Source of the DNA: Annona cherimola
Taxonomy: Eukaryota; Streptophyta; Magnoliopsida; Magnoliales; Annonaceae
Assembly: GCA_030490835.1 (NCBI GenBank)
Contig: CM059971.1
Span: forward strand, 4,942,007 to 5,006,006
Length of the DNA stretch: 64,000 nt
Direction of reading: 5' to 3'
Below the pieces are notes generated by a model that worked only from the letters and a program-made list of their open reading frames with translations, did not search any database and had not been told where the DNA came from. Positions within the stretch are counted from its first letter, which is position 1. Every line of letters begins with the position of its first letter. Positions 46,061 to 57,167 of this stretch are shown here, piece after piece. Made by a program: the position numbers and the translations under genes.

Positions 46061-47558
46061 TATGACTAGTATCCGAGGCCTATGCTGCCTTTTGAGCAAG
46101 AGATAACTGATACAAAGGCCTAACACTAAACAAATGAAAGGCCTAACTTGCCCTTTGCCATGTCATCCTCGATTCTGCGGAACTGGAAACACTTATTAGG
46201 AAAGTATTTATTATAGCCTGGAATTAGGACATGAGAGCAGCCTGAAAATAATTTGTATCTAAATACTGATTATCCCTCCATATGTTGTCATCCAGTGAAA
46301 GTCAAAGGCCCAACATACCCTGACCACTTATAGCTAACAAACCACCAGATTCGAGTTTCCAACTTGGTTGAGCTGAGATTTCTCAAGGTTTTAAAGGAAG
46401 CAGCAACTCAAATAAATTCATTCATCTGCTCCCACAGGTGGAAGGAATGGCACCCAATCTGCTGATATAAGGCTGTGATGATAATGATATTTGTAGTTTT
46501 GAATTGAGATGTTGAACTGTGATGCTTTCATGTCATATTCATTGAAGATCCATGCTAATTCATGCTGCCATTTTGCGCCATGGATGATTATATCCAAGAA
46601 CATTATCTTGAGTTCAACTCAAAAACAGGTGTAAGAAACACAGAAGATAGTTTGGGCTGAAAGGATATTAACCCATCTTTCGCTAACATCAGTTGGAGGG
46701 ATTTGAATCTGTGAATGCTGTTATCATCAAGCCATAATTGTCAGAGGTCCAAGAAGATCAGCACTTCACAGAGGACGAAACTAGATAGACTCCATGAAAC
46801 AAGGTGCTTATACAATGACCTCACCTGACACTGCTGCCTATCATGATATGTGCAAAATGACAGACCAAGACAACAAGTGGTCACAGAATTCCTAGTATAT
46901 ACTCAGGTTTCCACGGAGCAGAACCTAGACCATTAGTCCATCCAAAGTCCACACACATTGTCAATAAACTATTCCTGCAAGATCTCCCTAGTGACAGAAC
47001 CCTGCAGAAGGACAGTTGAGAAATACTAGTACATAATCAACTGCTTTGTCCATAGATTGGGGATTATCTCTTCTTACTATGATCTCCTAAACATCATTAA
47101 TTCAGTCTCATGGAACAGACCAGAAACCTGCAACAGTTGAAATGGACTTGTTCTAGATTGCTAAGCCCTGAATCAAGAATTCGTGATACTTCTAAAGAGG
47201 AAATAGTAGTTCAATCTGACGACGCTTTAAAACCACCTTGGGAAAACACAGTATGACACACGGTGAAGTTGTTGCTGATCATATTGATGTTCCAAGAATA
47301 TTGGCGACCAAATGGGGAATTTGAACCACCACAGACAATAACCACACTGAAAAGAGGAAAAGAGGAATTTACAAGCATGGTGTGCCTAATGCACAAGGTT
47401 CTTACAACAAATGGGCACACAAATCTTACAATCCTACCCAACATGAATCATGCACCACTACAGCACTACACTGCTGTTAATCTGTGATACAACAGATGTT
47501 AGAAACAAGATAATACACTGTGTTTTTACTCACAATTTTAGTATGAAGCTTATCATTG
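46061..47558. other. Downstream flank of the FHA gene, unassigned
   Basis: Composition is less AT-rich than the repeat zones, but no exon could be supported. Part of the right side probably holds the FHA gene's 3' UTR. Confidence 0.35.
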
Positions 47559-47621
47559 TCATTCATCATCGTCATTGTCATCATCTTCAAATTCTTCCTC
47601 CTCTTCATTAATATCATCCTC
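47559..47621 (-). pseudogene. In-frame acidic extension beyond the FHA stop
   Basis: After the TAG the same frame runs for 20 more codons (EDDINEEEEFEDDDNDDDE) to a TGA at 47559-47561. The composition continues the acidic tail of the protein without a break, which suggests the stop arose by a single-base change in a Glu-like codon. Confidence 0.6.
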
Positions 47622-50600
47622 CTATTCTTCTTCCTCCTCATCATCAACTATGAAACCACCTAAGGTCTCGTCATCTTCATTGTTTGCATACTTACCAACA
47701 CCCTTAGTTTTGGTGGCCATTGAATGCCCACCTAGAGCATCCTTATTGTGTTTCAGTTCATTTGATCTTGTATTGGAATATTTGGGTCTCTTGGTACTTC
47801 TCAAATTTGTAACTAAAACCTTTTCATCTTCACTCTCACCTGTCCAATCCTCATCATTATTACCATCATGTTTCTTTGCCTTTCCCCTCCTCCTAGTCCT
47901 CATTCTGGATATTTCATCATCAGGCATCTCGTCATCCTCACTGTTCTTATTTGACTCTTCAAGGAACCAGTCCCAATCCTTGATTTTGCAGATCCTTTGC
48001 TCTAGATATTGCTTAAATTCTTGACCAGGAGGCAAAAAGCCAAACTCTGCATTCCAAAAGTTACATATGCTTATATAGAACAAGAGATTTCTCAAGACTT
48101 TCCAAAGAATTAAATGTGCATAAAAATGAAGAAAGCACAAGCATAAATGTATACATCATAGAGAGAAATGGAACTGATATACCTTAAACCTCTTAGTTCC
48201 AGTTCCTTTCCAAAGAATAGGACTTTGCAATGAAATAAATACGTATAACAAAATGAGGAAAGCGCATGCATAGGTGTGTAGATCATACAGATAAACTGAT
48301 ATACCTTAAACCTCCTAGTTCAAGTTCCTTTGTTAATCAACACATTACTTTTATTCAAGATTAGACAGGCCAGTCATGGGCATCATAATGGTGTCTTAAA
48401 TAAACATCGGACGGGTTGAGAACAAGTACAGTGATACTACCTTGAAATTAACATAGTTGAAATCAAAGACCCAGCTTTGATGCCTGTAATAGGCATCATA
48501 ATTGTATCTTAAACCAACATCGAGCAGGTTGAGAATAAGTACGCTGATATTACCTTGAAATTAACATAGCTGAAATCGAAGACTCTATTAAACTACATCC
48601 AAAATACCTTACACATATTTCATGCATTTATTTCTTGAATACTAAAGTTGATCATGAATTTCTTATTTTCTTTCATGTTTCTACCACATGCCATAACCCA
48701 AAGAAATGGCGTTTTAAACCTTCAAGTATTCATGTGTAACCCAGCCACAACCATAACCTAAATTCAAGAATGCCGTCAAATTTACAAAAGGTTGCATCAC
48801 ATCCATTGATAATATAGGCTCTCTGCATGATGAACATGCATAAAACTAGAAGAGCACAAGTGCAGCAGGAAAGATGGACAAAACACATGCAAATTAAGCA
48901 TCAGTGCAGAATACATGCAGAAAGAAAGAAATAAAGCACCAATTACTCCATGTTGTGAAACTAACCACCCTCTTGCTCGCATCAACAATGTGGCTAACTT
49001 TTGGTTGACTTATTACAACCCCTTGTGAGAATGTTACCCAACATCTCCGTTTCTATAAGCCCCATGCAAATAGGAGAAGCTGACAGAAGCTACTTGCACT
49101 AAAAGTTTTAAAATAAAAAAATATGGTAACTAGTAGGACAGTATTTCAAAACTTCTCATTTACGTCTTTTCATTAGCTAAACACTTCTTGCATGATATAT
49201 AGTACAGATATTTGTGAACAATTCAGTCCTAAGCTAGAGTATCTAACTGGTAACCAGAACTCATACCAAGGAAATACCCACTCATACAACCGGCAATATA
49301 TGGCACTCCATTTGGAATTGTTACGTGCCTTCAACGCCTATGCTAATTTGAGCACAGGTACTACTATTAATCTGCAATTTTAATCTTAGAATGGGGCCAG
49401 TGGCAGTGCCAATGCAGAGACAACTCAATCTTGCACAATGCAAGTGATGCAGCATGCTAATTTGGCATCCTCTTATCACCCATGTACAGTATCACAGATA
49501 CCTTTGGCAGGTTTGTTAAAAGTCTTTAGCATAGCCAACTACCTTTGGCAGGTTTGTTAAAAGTCTTTAGCATAGCCAACATAAATTGATTCAGTTTAAT
49601 GGAATGTGGAAATATGGACTAGATTAGAAACCAATAGAAACTTTCTCCACCTAGAAGTCTCAAGCGAAAGCAAGAGAGTGAGATCCCTGAAATCACCAAA
49701 ACTGACACGCATGTAGTGAGAGAGAACCTGAGCTCATTATCTATAATTCACTAAAAGCTTAATCCTAAAGTGGACAATAACTTTCATACATTGTATGAAA
49801 TCCAATTTTACAAATTAATAACAGCTTGTTGAAGTAAAACAGGTTAATTCCAAATGCGACTGCAAGTTTTACCCCCATTCCCAGATCTTACCATACATAT
49901 ACAAAAATGGCAAATATAACTAGACACTTTCACCATATTTTGAAATATTCCGATGCTTTTGTGAACTTTTACTAAAATATCCGTAGTTAAGACCTAAATT
50001 TCTCTTGTCCTTCTCATGTAAAGAATGAATTTGATAGCAGGTTGTCTTAGCTTTGTATTTTTAATAACAATATATGCAAAAAATTGTCTAGGTTTAGGTT
50101 TTAACTGAGGATACTTTGGTAAAAACACATGGGTCATTGTATATTTGAGAATTTGGTGAAAATGGGTGGTATCTTTGTCATTTTCATAAATGTTATATCA
50201 TATCTAGAAATGGGGGTAAAAATTGTGAATATATTTGAAATTAACCCAAGTAAAACAAACATAAATAAAGGATTTTTTCCAAATATACCTACCACGTTTG
50301 AACTTAATTCCAAATATACACCTAATGTTTTCAAAATCCCAAATATACCAACTACATTTGCATTTAATCCTCGAAACACTCATTCTGTGAGTTAATATCG
50401 TTAGTTAATATGTGAAATTGCTAAATGCTCATCAAATTTAGGATAAAATTGAAAAAATTGAAAGTCATAATTTACTGATGCCTTAATTTCACATGAGCTC
50501 TAAATTTCGAGAGCTATAATTTTATTTCCTTTTCATTTCATTTCATTTTTATTTTGGGCACTTAGTTTAACCATATTCGCAAATATAGCCACATAATTTC

Positions 50601-52280
50601 AAAAATCATAAATAATCTCCACATAATTTAACCCTAATTGCAAATACACTCATCCCATTATGATGTCATTACCGCACTGCCACGATGTAAATATATTTGT
50701 AAGAATATGCAAACTACATTAGCATATTTGCAAAAACCAGCAAATATATCTACATAGCTTGCATATCCTTGCAAATATATCACACTATAACGATGCAGTA
50801 ACGTCGTGCATATATTTGCAATTATGGTTAAACTATGTAAAGTTATTTGTAATTTCTAAAACTATGTGTATATATTTGTAATTATGGTCAAACTAAATGA
50901 GTGTATGCATTTACCAAAATTTAGCTAACATTTTTTATGAGATGAGTATTTTTTGGAATTATATGCAAAAGTAGTATGTATATTTGAAATTTTGAAAACA
51001 TTGTGAGTATATTTAGAATTGGGGTCAAAAGTTGTGGGTATATTTTGAAGTTTAATAAATAAAGAAAACCCTTAAAAAAATCTTTTTTTGCTTTTTTTAT
51101 ACACTCGTTCATCTAAGTGTATTTAGGGTGTGTTTGGTTGGGGGTAAAACTTTTGATGAAAAGTTTTTGAGATAAAAGTTGTCACATTGATAGAAAATGA
51201 TGTGATCTAATAGGAGTAATGATGAAAAGTAAAGAGAATAAAGTTAAAATAGATAGGTTAGTTGTATAGATAGTTGTGTAGAAATGATTGAAAAGTAGGG
51301 TAGTTTGTATAGGAAAATGTGAAAAAATAATTAAAAATAGAGTAGTTATGGAGAGTGAAAAGTTTTAGATTGAAAAATTTTGGTTGACATGTTTATATCC
51401 CAAACAAACACACCCTTAATATATAAACCAAGTTTTATTATTTTCTAATACGTGTATATGTTTTTTTAGATTTTTAAATACAGGGGTATTTTAGTCATTT
51501 TCAATAGAATGGTTGAAAATGATTAAAGTATCTGTATGTTTAAAAATCTAAAAATATATATACATATCCAAAAATGATAAACTTGGTCTATAGATTAAAT
51601 ACGTCTGTATTAACAAATTTATGAAGAAAAAAAGTTTGAAAATTTTTTTAAGAAGAGTTTTTGAGATAATAAGCCAGTGGGTTAATAGAATCACTTCACA
51701 TAAATAAATAAACAAACCGAAGAGAAATGCCACCTTCAACAGGGTCGAGGCGAGAAATGTCCAATGACCCAATTTCCAAATCGCTCAGCCCATCCTTTTC
51801 ATCGCCACTGTCCTCTCGAAAAGCTTCCTGGTCTTCCAAAGAAACCTCCTTCTCTTCTTCCAGTTTCCTCTCCAGTGTCCTCTTTTTTCTCCTCTCCAAT
51901 GCCCTCAATACCCCTTCTTCTTCGGGCTGCTCTTCCTCCTTCCCATAGATTCCTTTCTTCAAACAGAAGAAAACTGGCCTTTTCAATGAAATCGAAAGGC
52001 GGTCACCGACTCTCAGCTCGCCCTTTTCGGAATTCCTGAACGCCCTTTTCTGCCCTCCACTGCCGCTGCAAAACCAAACAGGATTTTTCCCCGTGACTTG
52101 GAAACAGACCGCATTTTCTCGTTCTGAGATGCCTTCCTTTGGGTAGTTTTGGACCTGCAGCAAGATGTGTCGACGGGAGACGGTTCGGTCATCGGTTGAG
52201 AAGTTGGTTCCTCTGCCGAGCTCGACCTTGGATTCGTTTTCTATGGGTATTTTCCATCCTCCCTCGGACTCCAATTCCAT
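47622..52280 (-). CDS. FHA-domain protein with acidic C-terminus, two exons
   Basis: Exon 1 is 52280-51734 (547 nt), exon 2 is 48046-47622 (425 nt), 323 codons and TAG. The junction GTTGAAG|GTGGCA to AATGCAG|AGTTTGG restores a conserved-looking DPVE-EFGFLPPG text. An FHA domain fills residues 5-100: ELGRG (Arg23), DRTVSRRH (Ser35, His38) and TGKNPVW (Asn66) are the loop residues that bind phosphothreonine peptides. Residues 115-175 are charged and probably coiled (RRKKRTLERKLEEEKE). Exon 2 has WDWFLEE, basic patches (RTRRRGKAKK) and an acidic end, suggesting a nuclear protein. It resembles plant 'SMAD/FHA domain' proteins; partners are unknown. The 3687-bp intron is full of repeats. The TAG at 47622-47624 is followed by an in-frame acidic stretch, so this allele may be shortened. 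Confidence 0.85.
48120..48330. repeat. About 122-bp tandem duplication in the FHA intron
   Basis: AACTGATATACCTTAAACCTC occurs near 48172 and 48294. The flanking text (AAAATGA(A/G)GAAAGC(A/G)CA, CATCATAGAGA / GATCATACAGA) is repeated too. Confidence 0.6.
48370..48590. repeat. About 115-bp tandem duplication in the FHA intron
   Basis: GGGCATCATAATGGTGTCTT and AGGCATCATAATTGTATCTT start two copies, both ending ACCTTGAAATTAACATAG, T/CTGAAATC(A/G)AAGAC. Confidence 0.65.
48600..49499. other. FHA intron, unassigned
   Basis: Ordinary intron-like DNA. Short ORFs (48797-48988, 49192-49383) show no domain. Confidence 0.4.
49500..49581 (+). repeat. Exact 41-bp tandem duplication in the FHA intron
   Basis: Two adjacent copies beginning ACCTTTGGCAGGTTTGTTAA (49500 and 49541) look identical along their whole length, which suggests a very recent duplication. 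Confidence 0.9.
50266..51072. mobile_element. Long-TIR element (family D-like) in the FHA intron
   Basis: The left arm (CCAAATATACCTACCACG, CCAAATATACACCTAATG, CCAAATATACCAACTACA) and the right arm inverted (AAAATATACCCACAACTT, CTAAATATACTCACAATG, CAAATATACATACTAC) align over about 100 bp. The ends are AAGGATTTTT and AAGGGTTTTC. No TSD was found. It contains another long-TIR element at 50556-50915. Confidence 0.6.
50556..50915. mobile_element. Mutator-like long-TIR element (family D), nested
   Basis: Left GGGCACTTAGTTTAACCATA and inverted right end GGTAAATGCATACACTCATT followed by TAGTTTGACCATAATTACAA. The arms contain the same GTTTAACC, AATTACAAATA and ACATAGTTT words as the TIRs of 41564-44394, so the elements are related. 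Confidence 0.5.
51085..51660. repeat. Family B copy split by a Tourist MITE
   Basis: TCATCTAAGTGTATTTA before 51126 joins ATATATAAACCAAG after 51418. The rest (CAGGGGTATTTTAGTCATTT, CCAAAAATGATAAACTTGGT, TTAAATACGTCTGTATTAAC) is the family B interior. Ends are unclear. Confidence 0.5.
51126..51415. mobile_element. Intact Tourist-like MITE (family A), TSD TTA
   Basis: This is the best-preserved copy: 290 bp, start GGGTGTGTTTGGTTGGGG, inverted end GGGTGTGTTTGTTTGGGATA, TTA on both sides (51123-51125, 51416-51418). TTA/TWA targets and GGG-initial TIRs are typical of PIF/Harbinger MITEs. It lies in the FHA intron and inside a family B copy. Confidence 0.85.
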
Positions 52281-52520
52281 TACCAGGATGAGATTTACAC
52301 CGGCTCTCAGCCCAGCTGATATCCTGAAAATCGCAGAGCATCGAAGAAATGAAGGATTAGCAAGCCGTTCGGTCCAAACTTCAAAGATCTCTTAGAAATG
52401 GCCCATGGGCTTTTGAAGGCAAAAACTGGGAGCTGTTAGCTGTTTTAGCAGTCGAAGAAACGCCCGAGTGAGAGAGTCCCAAGAAACCCTCGATCGGATG
52501 GCCATGACTTTAAAGTTCAA
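52281..52520 (-). promoter_or_regulatory. Upstream region of the FHA gene
   Basis: GC-richer than the DNA beyond 52530, consistent with a 5' leader and proximal promoter of the minus-strand gene. No TATA box is convincing. Confidence 0.3.
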
Positions 52521-52875
52521 AAAATTGCAACTAGTATATACGTTGAAAATACATTATCCATTCCCAATCGAGAAAAAAAAACCAATCAAAAAAATACATT
52601 ATCCGTTTTTATTTTATTATTTATTTTTCTTTATAAATGTGTTTCTTAGGTATATTTAATACATATACCAAGTTTGTCATTTTATAATAGTTTTACATAT
52701 TTATTTTTATTTTTAAAATTAAATTTTTTAAGAATGAAAAATGACCATGCATTATACATTTTTGGGGAATTTTCATATGCACCAACATGTTTTTCTCCAT
52801 AATTTCTCTTATACCCATGAATTTTTCCTATAACTTCTCTCATACATGTGCCTTTCATTTTCTACATTTGAATTA

Positions 52876-53155
52876 GAGTGTATTTATTTTCTAATAAAAG
52901 TTTTCAACAAAAAAATTTTAATAAAAAACTTCTCACTTTCTACAATTATCTTATTTTTTATTATTTATTCACACCTTCTTATATAAATTATCCTACTTTT
53001 CAATAATTTATACGCAAACTACCCATACAACTAACCTATTTATTTTAATTTTATTCTCTTTATACTTTACTATTATCCATATCATATCACATTATTTTCT
53101 ATTAATGTAAACTTTTACGCTAAAAATTTTTCTTCCAAAAGTTGTATAGCCTCAC
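52876..53155. mobile_element. Family A Tourist-like MITE (reverse), nested
   Basis: TTA (52873-52875) precedes GAGTGTATTTATTTTC. The reverse body (TTCTCACTTTCTACAATTAT, ACTAACCTATTTATTTTAA, CATATCATATCACATTATTT) is clear; the right end is decayed. Confidence 0.6.
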
Positions 53156-53640
53156 AAGTGAACATTTATAGCAACTGGCGGATAAGTGGATTTGTTTCAT
53201 ATGATATTGACTGGGCAAGGGTGATTGCTGAAAGACTGCCAGATTCCATGGCTTTCATCTGCCAAATCTGGTATGTTGGTGATCTTCACTCATCAAATCG
53301 AGCCGTCCATTTGGATGGTAGTAATAAAACCGCACTAGATCTAAAGTTCCATTGAAAATAACCACCGACGAACATTGCAGCAGTCCCCAGCAAAAACCAT
53401 CTCCTTCTTCTTCCCCATTATACAACATTTCTTCTTCGTCAGCCAGATTCTGCTACTTGTCATCTAAAACCTATATACAGATCCAATTGCTGTCATCTTC
53501 GAATCCAGTGGCTCAAAAGAATCTAAATTTCCTACCCACACCATTGCTGCCATCGCTAAAAATTGCACGCCACCGATAGATCCATCCTCCACAAGGTCGC
53601 CAGCGTCAACCTTTGATAATATTTAAAAAATCAAATCTAG
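53156..53640. other. Gene-like block in the Mutator-like element
   Basis: Open frames on plus (53158-53355, 65 codons; 53352-53579, 75 codons) and balanced composition set this block off from its AT-rich surroundings. No known domain is visible; it may be a captured host fragment. Confidence 0.3.
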
Positions 53641-53689
53641 TAGAAACCCAACACAGATTTTTTTAAACGGGCCGGCTCGGCTTCATGTA

Positions 53690-54545
53690 ACCCATATAAT
53701 TTTAAATTTTTGATGCGTGATGAAAAATCTAATTCATTTATTATATTTAGAATTATTTATTTAACTAGAAAATTAAGTTTCATACAGATTCAATTTATGA
53801 ATAGGCCTTGATGCTTGATGAAAAATCTAATTCATTTATTATATTTAGAATTATTTATTTAACTAGAATATTAAGTTTCATACAGATTCAATTTATGAAT
53901 AGGCCGTACTTGCTCAAAAATAGGTATACTCATGTGTAAATTAGGAAAAATATTTAAAGATTTTGACGTTTGATGAAAAATCTAATCCATTTATTATATT
54001 TAGAATTATTTATTTAATTAGGAGATCAAGTTTCATACATATTCAATTTATGAATAAACCGTATTTGCTCAAAAATAGGTATACTCGTGTGTAAATTGGG
54101 AAAAAAATTTAAAGATTTTGATCTTGATGGAAAATCTAATCCATTTATTATATTTATAATTATTTATTTAATTAGGAGCTTAAGTTTCATACAGATACAA
54201 TTTATGAAAAGGCCGTATTTGCTCAAAAATAGGTATATTCATGTGTAAATTAGGAAAAATATTTAACTTTATTCACATATGTATTAGAATGTAGTAATAC
54301 TTTATAAAATCATTTATCTATATAGTAGTCATATTTTAGGTGGTTTAGATGTTGAAAAAATTACTTAAAACTTGATATCAAACGTCGATTTTATATACGT
54401 GCCGATGAGATCCACTTATATTGATATTAGATAAATGAGAGAGTTTTTATAATAATAGAAATAATGTTAAACACAATAGATGCAGTGAATTTTTCATCAG
54501 CAATCTGAATATTGAAATAGGATGGATGAACAAAAAGAAAATTTT
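53690..54545. repeat. Family C copy with internal tandem amplification
   Basis: The terminal zone GATGAAAAATCTAATTC at left pairs with GAATTTTTCATCAGCA at right, and the core with TAGGTGGTTTAGATGTTG lies near 54340. One terminal sub-segment is repeated four times, making the copy about 350 bp longer than other members. Confidence 0.55.
53708..54262 (+). repeat. Four tandem units of 100-157 bp
   Basis: Each unit starts near TTTTGATG(C)GTGATGAAAA and contains ATTTATTATATTTAGAATTA, AAGTTTCATACAGATTCAAT and, except the first, TTGCTCAAAAATAGGTATA. Unit starts are at about 53708, 53808, 53959 and 54116. Confidence 0.8.
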
Positions 54546-54549
54546 ATAG

Positions 54550-55012
54550 AAGCATCTCATGTTTTTGGAAATCAAATCAAGCAGATCTATCCCATCGCCA
54601 TTTCCCCCCAAAATCCACTGCGAGCTGCATGAATAGGATGGCAGCCAAAGACGATCGAGATGAAAATAAACTTGCCAATTGCCGCAATAGGAGAGCTGCG
54701 CAAATAGGGAGTCGGAGAAGAGTTTCTTGAACAGGAACGACAATAAGAGAGAGAACGGGTATGAAAAATAGAAGGGGAAAATCAAAGGGTTATACAAAGC
54801 TCTGCGTAAACTACCCAATTTCTCCTTCTTTGGTTTCCATTAACATAACAATCAACAGTAACGATCTTACCGATCCATCAGAAAAATAAAAATTCATGTG
54901 TGGATCTAAGGTTTTTGGAAAAGCATGGCAACTGAGGTTTCTTCTGTGACATGAATAGAGTGACATTGAAGTCCAATGGTCTATTAGCGTCCGTCTCTTC
55001 ATTCTCAATGCC
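54550..55012. other. Gene-like block in the Mutator-like element
   Basis: Two minus-strand ORFs (54818-54447 and 55014-54811) cover it, but neither has a recognisable domain; the first crosses into the family C repeat. Captured DNA is possible. Confidence 0.25.
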
Positions 55013-55266
55013 ATGGGTACGTGGAAAATTATAAGTAAAATTCATGAGTACAAAAGAAATATTTAAAAATCCATAGTGAAAAAGGAATTATTGGCAAAAT
55101 ATGTGGGCATATATGAAAAATTCCTTACATTTTTGGAAAAAATCAATAATTGTATATTTAGGTTTGGTAGTTTTATGAAAAAGTTCATTAGAGAGGAAAA
55201 TTAACATAGATTTAGGACACAAGTGTTTTCTCAATTGTATTCAAATAGTATAAAAGAGTCATGGAA

Positions 55267-55420
55267 ATATCCAACGCCGGCCCAGGCTCAGCATCGTTAG
55301 TAAATGTCGCTGCCTTGCTTCACGTAGGCCTGGGGTCGAATCCCAGGGGCCGCGTTTTTGGGAGTATTTTGTCTCCCGTACTATATTCTCCTAGTAACGA
55401 GATTATTTAAAATTGTTCTT
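55267..55420 (+). mobile_element. tRNA-derived SINE
   Basis: GGCCCAGGCTCAGCATCG (about 55279) stands in A-box position and GGGGTCGAATCCC (about 55331) is an almost perfect B box (GGTTCGAnTCC). The downstream body is unlike a tRNA and there is no acceptor-stem partner, so SINE is preferred over a tRNA gene. Tail and target duplication are unclear. Confidence 0.5.
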
Positions 55421-55427
55421 TCTAATT

Positions 55428-55593
55428 GTAGGGATATTTTTATAAAATGTCTCTATAGAGTGTGACCGTTATGAATTAACTTGATTTGTAACAGCTTTAT
55501 TTATAATATTTGTAGGGGTATTTTTATAAAATGTCTCTCTAGAGTGTGACCGTTATGAATTAACTTGATTTGTAACATCTTTATTTATAATAT
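55428..55593 (+). repeat. 83-bp tandem duplication
   Basis: Two adjacent copies start TGTAGGG(A/G)TATTTTTATAA (55428 and 55511) and end with TTATTTATAATATT. They differ at only a few positions. They follow the SINE immediately. Confidence 0.85.
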
Positions 55594-55727
55594 TAGATGT
55601 CACAGTGTATATAATACCAATAAAAAAGAGTCATGGAAATCGCTAGTAGTGATCATTTATCATGTTTATATGTATGTATTTGCTTATAATTCAAAAATCT
55701 TATTATTAAAAAAAGTTTATACATTAT

Positions 55728-55978
55728 GGGCTACATTCAAAAATTTTTAAACCAAAATTTTTTATCTCCACAGTACACTATTTTAAAATTATTTCTTTAT
55801 ATATTTCTATACAACAACCTTACTTTTCAATCATTTCCACATAACTACCTATATAATTAACTAATCTATTTTAATTTATTTATTTTTACTCTTAATCATT
55901 ACTATTATTATATGACATATCATTTTCTCCTATTTTAATAACTTTTATACTAAAAACTTTTAGATCTCAAGCGTGCCC
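55728..55978. mobile_element. Family A Tourist-like MITE (reverse)
   Basis: Ends GGGCTACATTCAAAAA and, inverted, GGGCACGCTTGAGATC. The body carries TTTTCAATCATTTCCACATA and AATCATTACTATTATTATAT. Confidence 0.6.
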
Positions 55979-56103
55979 TTTATATTATTAAAAAATTAAA
56001 AAAAATATTCCGAGAGTACCAGGGTTATGGAAGATACCCTCATTTTGGGCTACTTTAATGACAAAATGAAAATATGGTTCTCTTATTACATTCAAAATTA
56101 TAA

Positions 56104-56375
56104 GTGTGTTTAGCAATAACAAAAAATGTCAAGTTAAAATTTTCCACTCTTCATAACTATCCTATTTTTTAATCATTTTTTACATATTCCTATATAATTA
56201 TCCTAGTTTGTAATCATTTCTACACAATTACTCACACAACCAACTTATCTATTTTAACTTTATTCTCTTTACTCTTTACCATTATCCTTATCAAATCGAA
56301 TCATTTTCTTCCAATTTAAAAATTTTATATCAAAAACTTTTCATCCAAAAAGTTTTATCACTTTCTAAACACACC
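56104..56375. mobile_element. Family A Tourist-like MITE (reverse)
   Basis: GTGTGTTTAGCAATAAC at left and, inverted, GGTGTGTTTAGAAAGTG at right; flanks TAA (56101-56103) and TTA (56376-56378). The body is complete in reverse order. Confidence 0.65.
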
Positions 56376-56643
56376 TTATACGTTTAACTAAACAAAGTTT
56401 CATAGAAAACAAATACATATCTACCCTATGGATGCTCTAGAATGAGAGGAATGACTTTTCTAATAAAACATCTATTTTATTATAAAAAATTGAGCACCTA
56501 AAATAAGTTAAAAATTGTAATTAAAATAGCGAGAAGTTAGAAAAAACAAAGTGGATACAAAAAAAATCTCACTTTATTATTGCATATTATTTATATACAA
56601 CATTAGACCATAGAGTAGCTAGTACAACTACCTGTCGATTATT

Positions 56644-56787
56644 TCAGCACTCCTGCCATCTATTTTTCGGATCAAGTCTTACGCCCTTAGTTTGAGGAGA
56701 AGAACACGTGTACGGCTTGCACATCTCTGTGTCCTTAGACATATGGTTGATGACATGTCCTTCAAGTGCCCGCACTGCAGGCCCGAT
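56644..56787 (-). CDS. Unrecognised C-terminal exon (48 codons including stop)
   Basis: After a TATTAG| acceptor-like sequence the minus strand is open for 47 codons to TGA. The text is non-repetitive and mixed-charge with three cysteines (MCKPYTCSS and WQEC at the very end). I do not recognise the family. No upstream exon could be joined with confidence: 56788-57167 is AT-rich and then a Copia-type LTR follows. It may be the last exon of a gene broken by that insertion, a captured fragment or chance. Confidence 0.25.
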   Translation of the reverse strand: MGPAVRALEGHVINHMSKDTEMCKPYTCSSPQTKGVRLDPKNRWQEC

Positions 56788-57167
56788 CTAATAAAAGTGC
56801 AAAATCAAGATAATAAGATATAAAATTATTTTGACTTATGCTTAATAATTTTATTGGTCAATTGTACTATGGGTGCAATAAAGACAGCTAGAAATTTTTT
56901 TATTTTTTATAAATATACAAGCTCCACCTAGGTCTTTGTCATTGTGAAATTTGGAAAAATTTTAGATTTTTAGATTTTATTTTAATTTTTTAAAAATTGA
57001 CTTTTAGAGACATAAATACGTGCATTGATTCTCGGCCCAAATTGCGTTTGAAGCACATGTTGCCATATGGGATAAGAACCCTTGATTCATATGATGATGC
57101 AACATAACTATGAAATTACTACATCAACCAACTCTAGCCTCATCATAGAAGCTGAGGTTTTACCACT

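Larger units (their letters stand above)
52765..55126. mobile_element. Mutator-like element, about 100-bp TIRs, perfect 9-bp TSD
   Basis: Left GGGAATTTTCATATGCACC and inverted right AAGGAATTTTTCATATATGC run parallel for about 100 bp (with CATGAATTTTTCC / CATGAATTTTACTT). ACATTTTTG is repeated exactly at 52756-52764 and 55127-55135 and extends by one base either way. It encloses a Tourist MITE, a family C repeat and two gene-like blocks (53156-53640 and 54550-55012), but no transposase, so it is a non-autonomous, possibly gene-capturing copy. Confidence 0.75.

Noticed and set aside
47575..48024. 149-codon plus-strand ORF, Ser-rich
   Set aside because: It is antisense to the acidic/Ser coding exon 2 of the FHA gene; the Ser and Leu runs are the complement of Asp/Glu codons.
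51727..52395. Plus-strand ORFs over the FHA exon 1
   Set aside because: Antisense shadows of the FHA domain frame, which has recognisable motifs on the minus strand.
53708..54262. Regularly repeated units considered as a CRISPR-like array
   Set aside because: Units are long direct tandem repeats with no unique spacers, in a plant nuclear context.
55267..55420. tRNA gene because of the GGGGTCGAATCCC B box
   Set aside because: No cloverleaf or acceptor stem can be drawn; the structure fits a SINE better.
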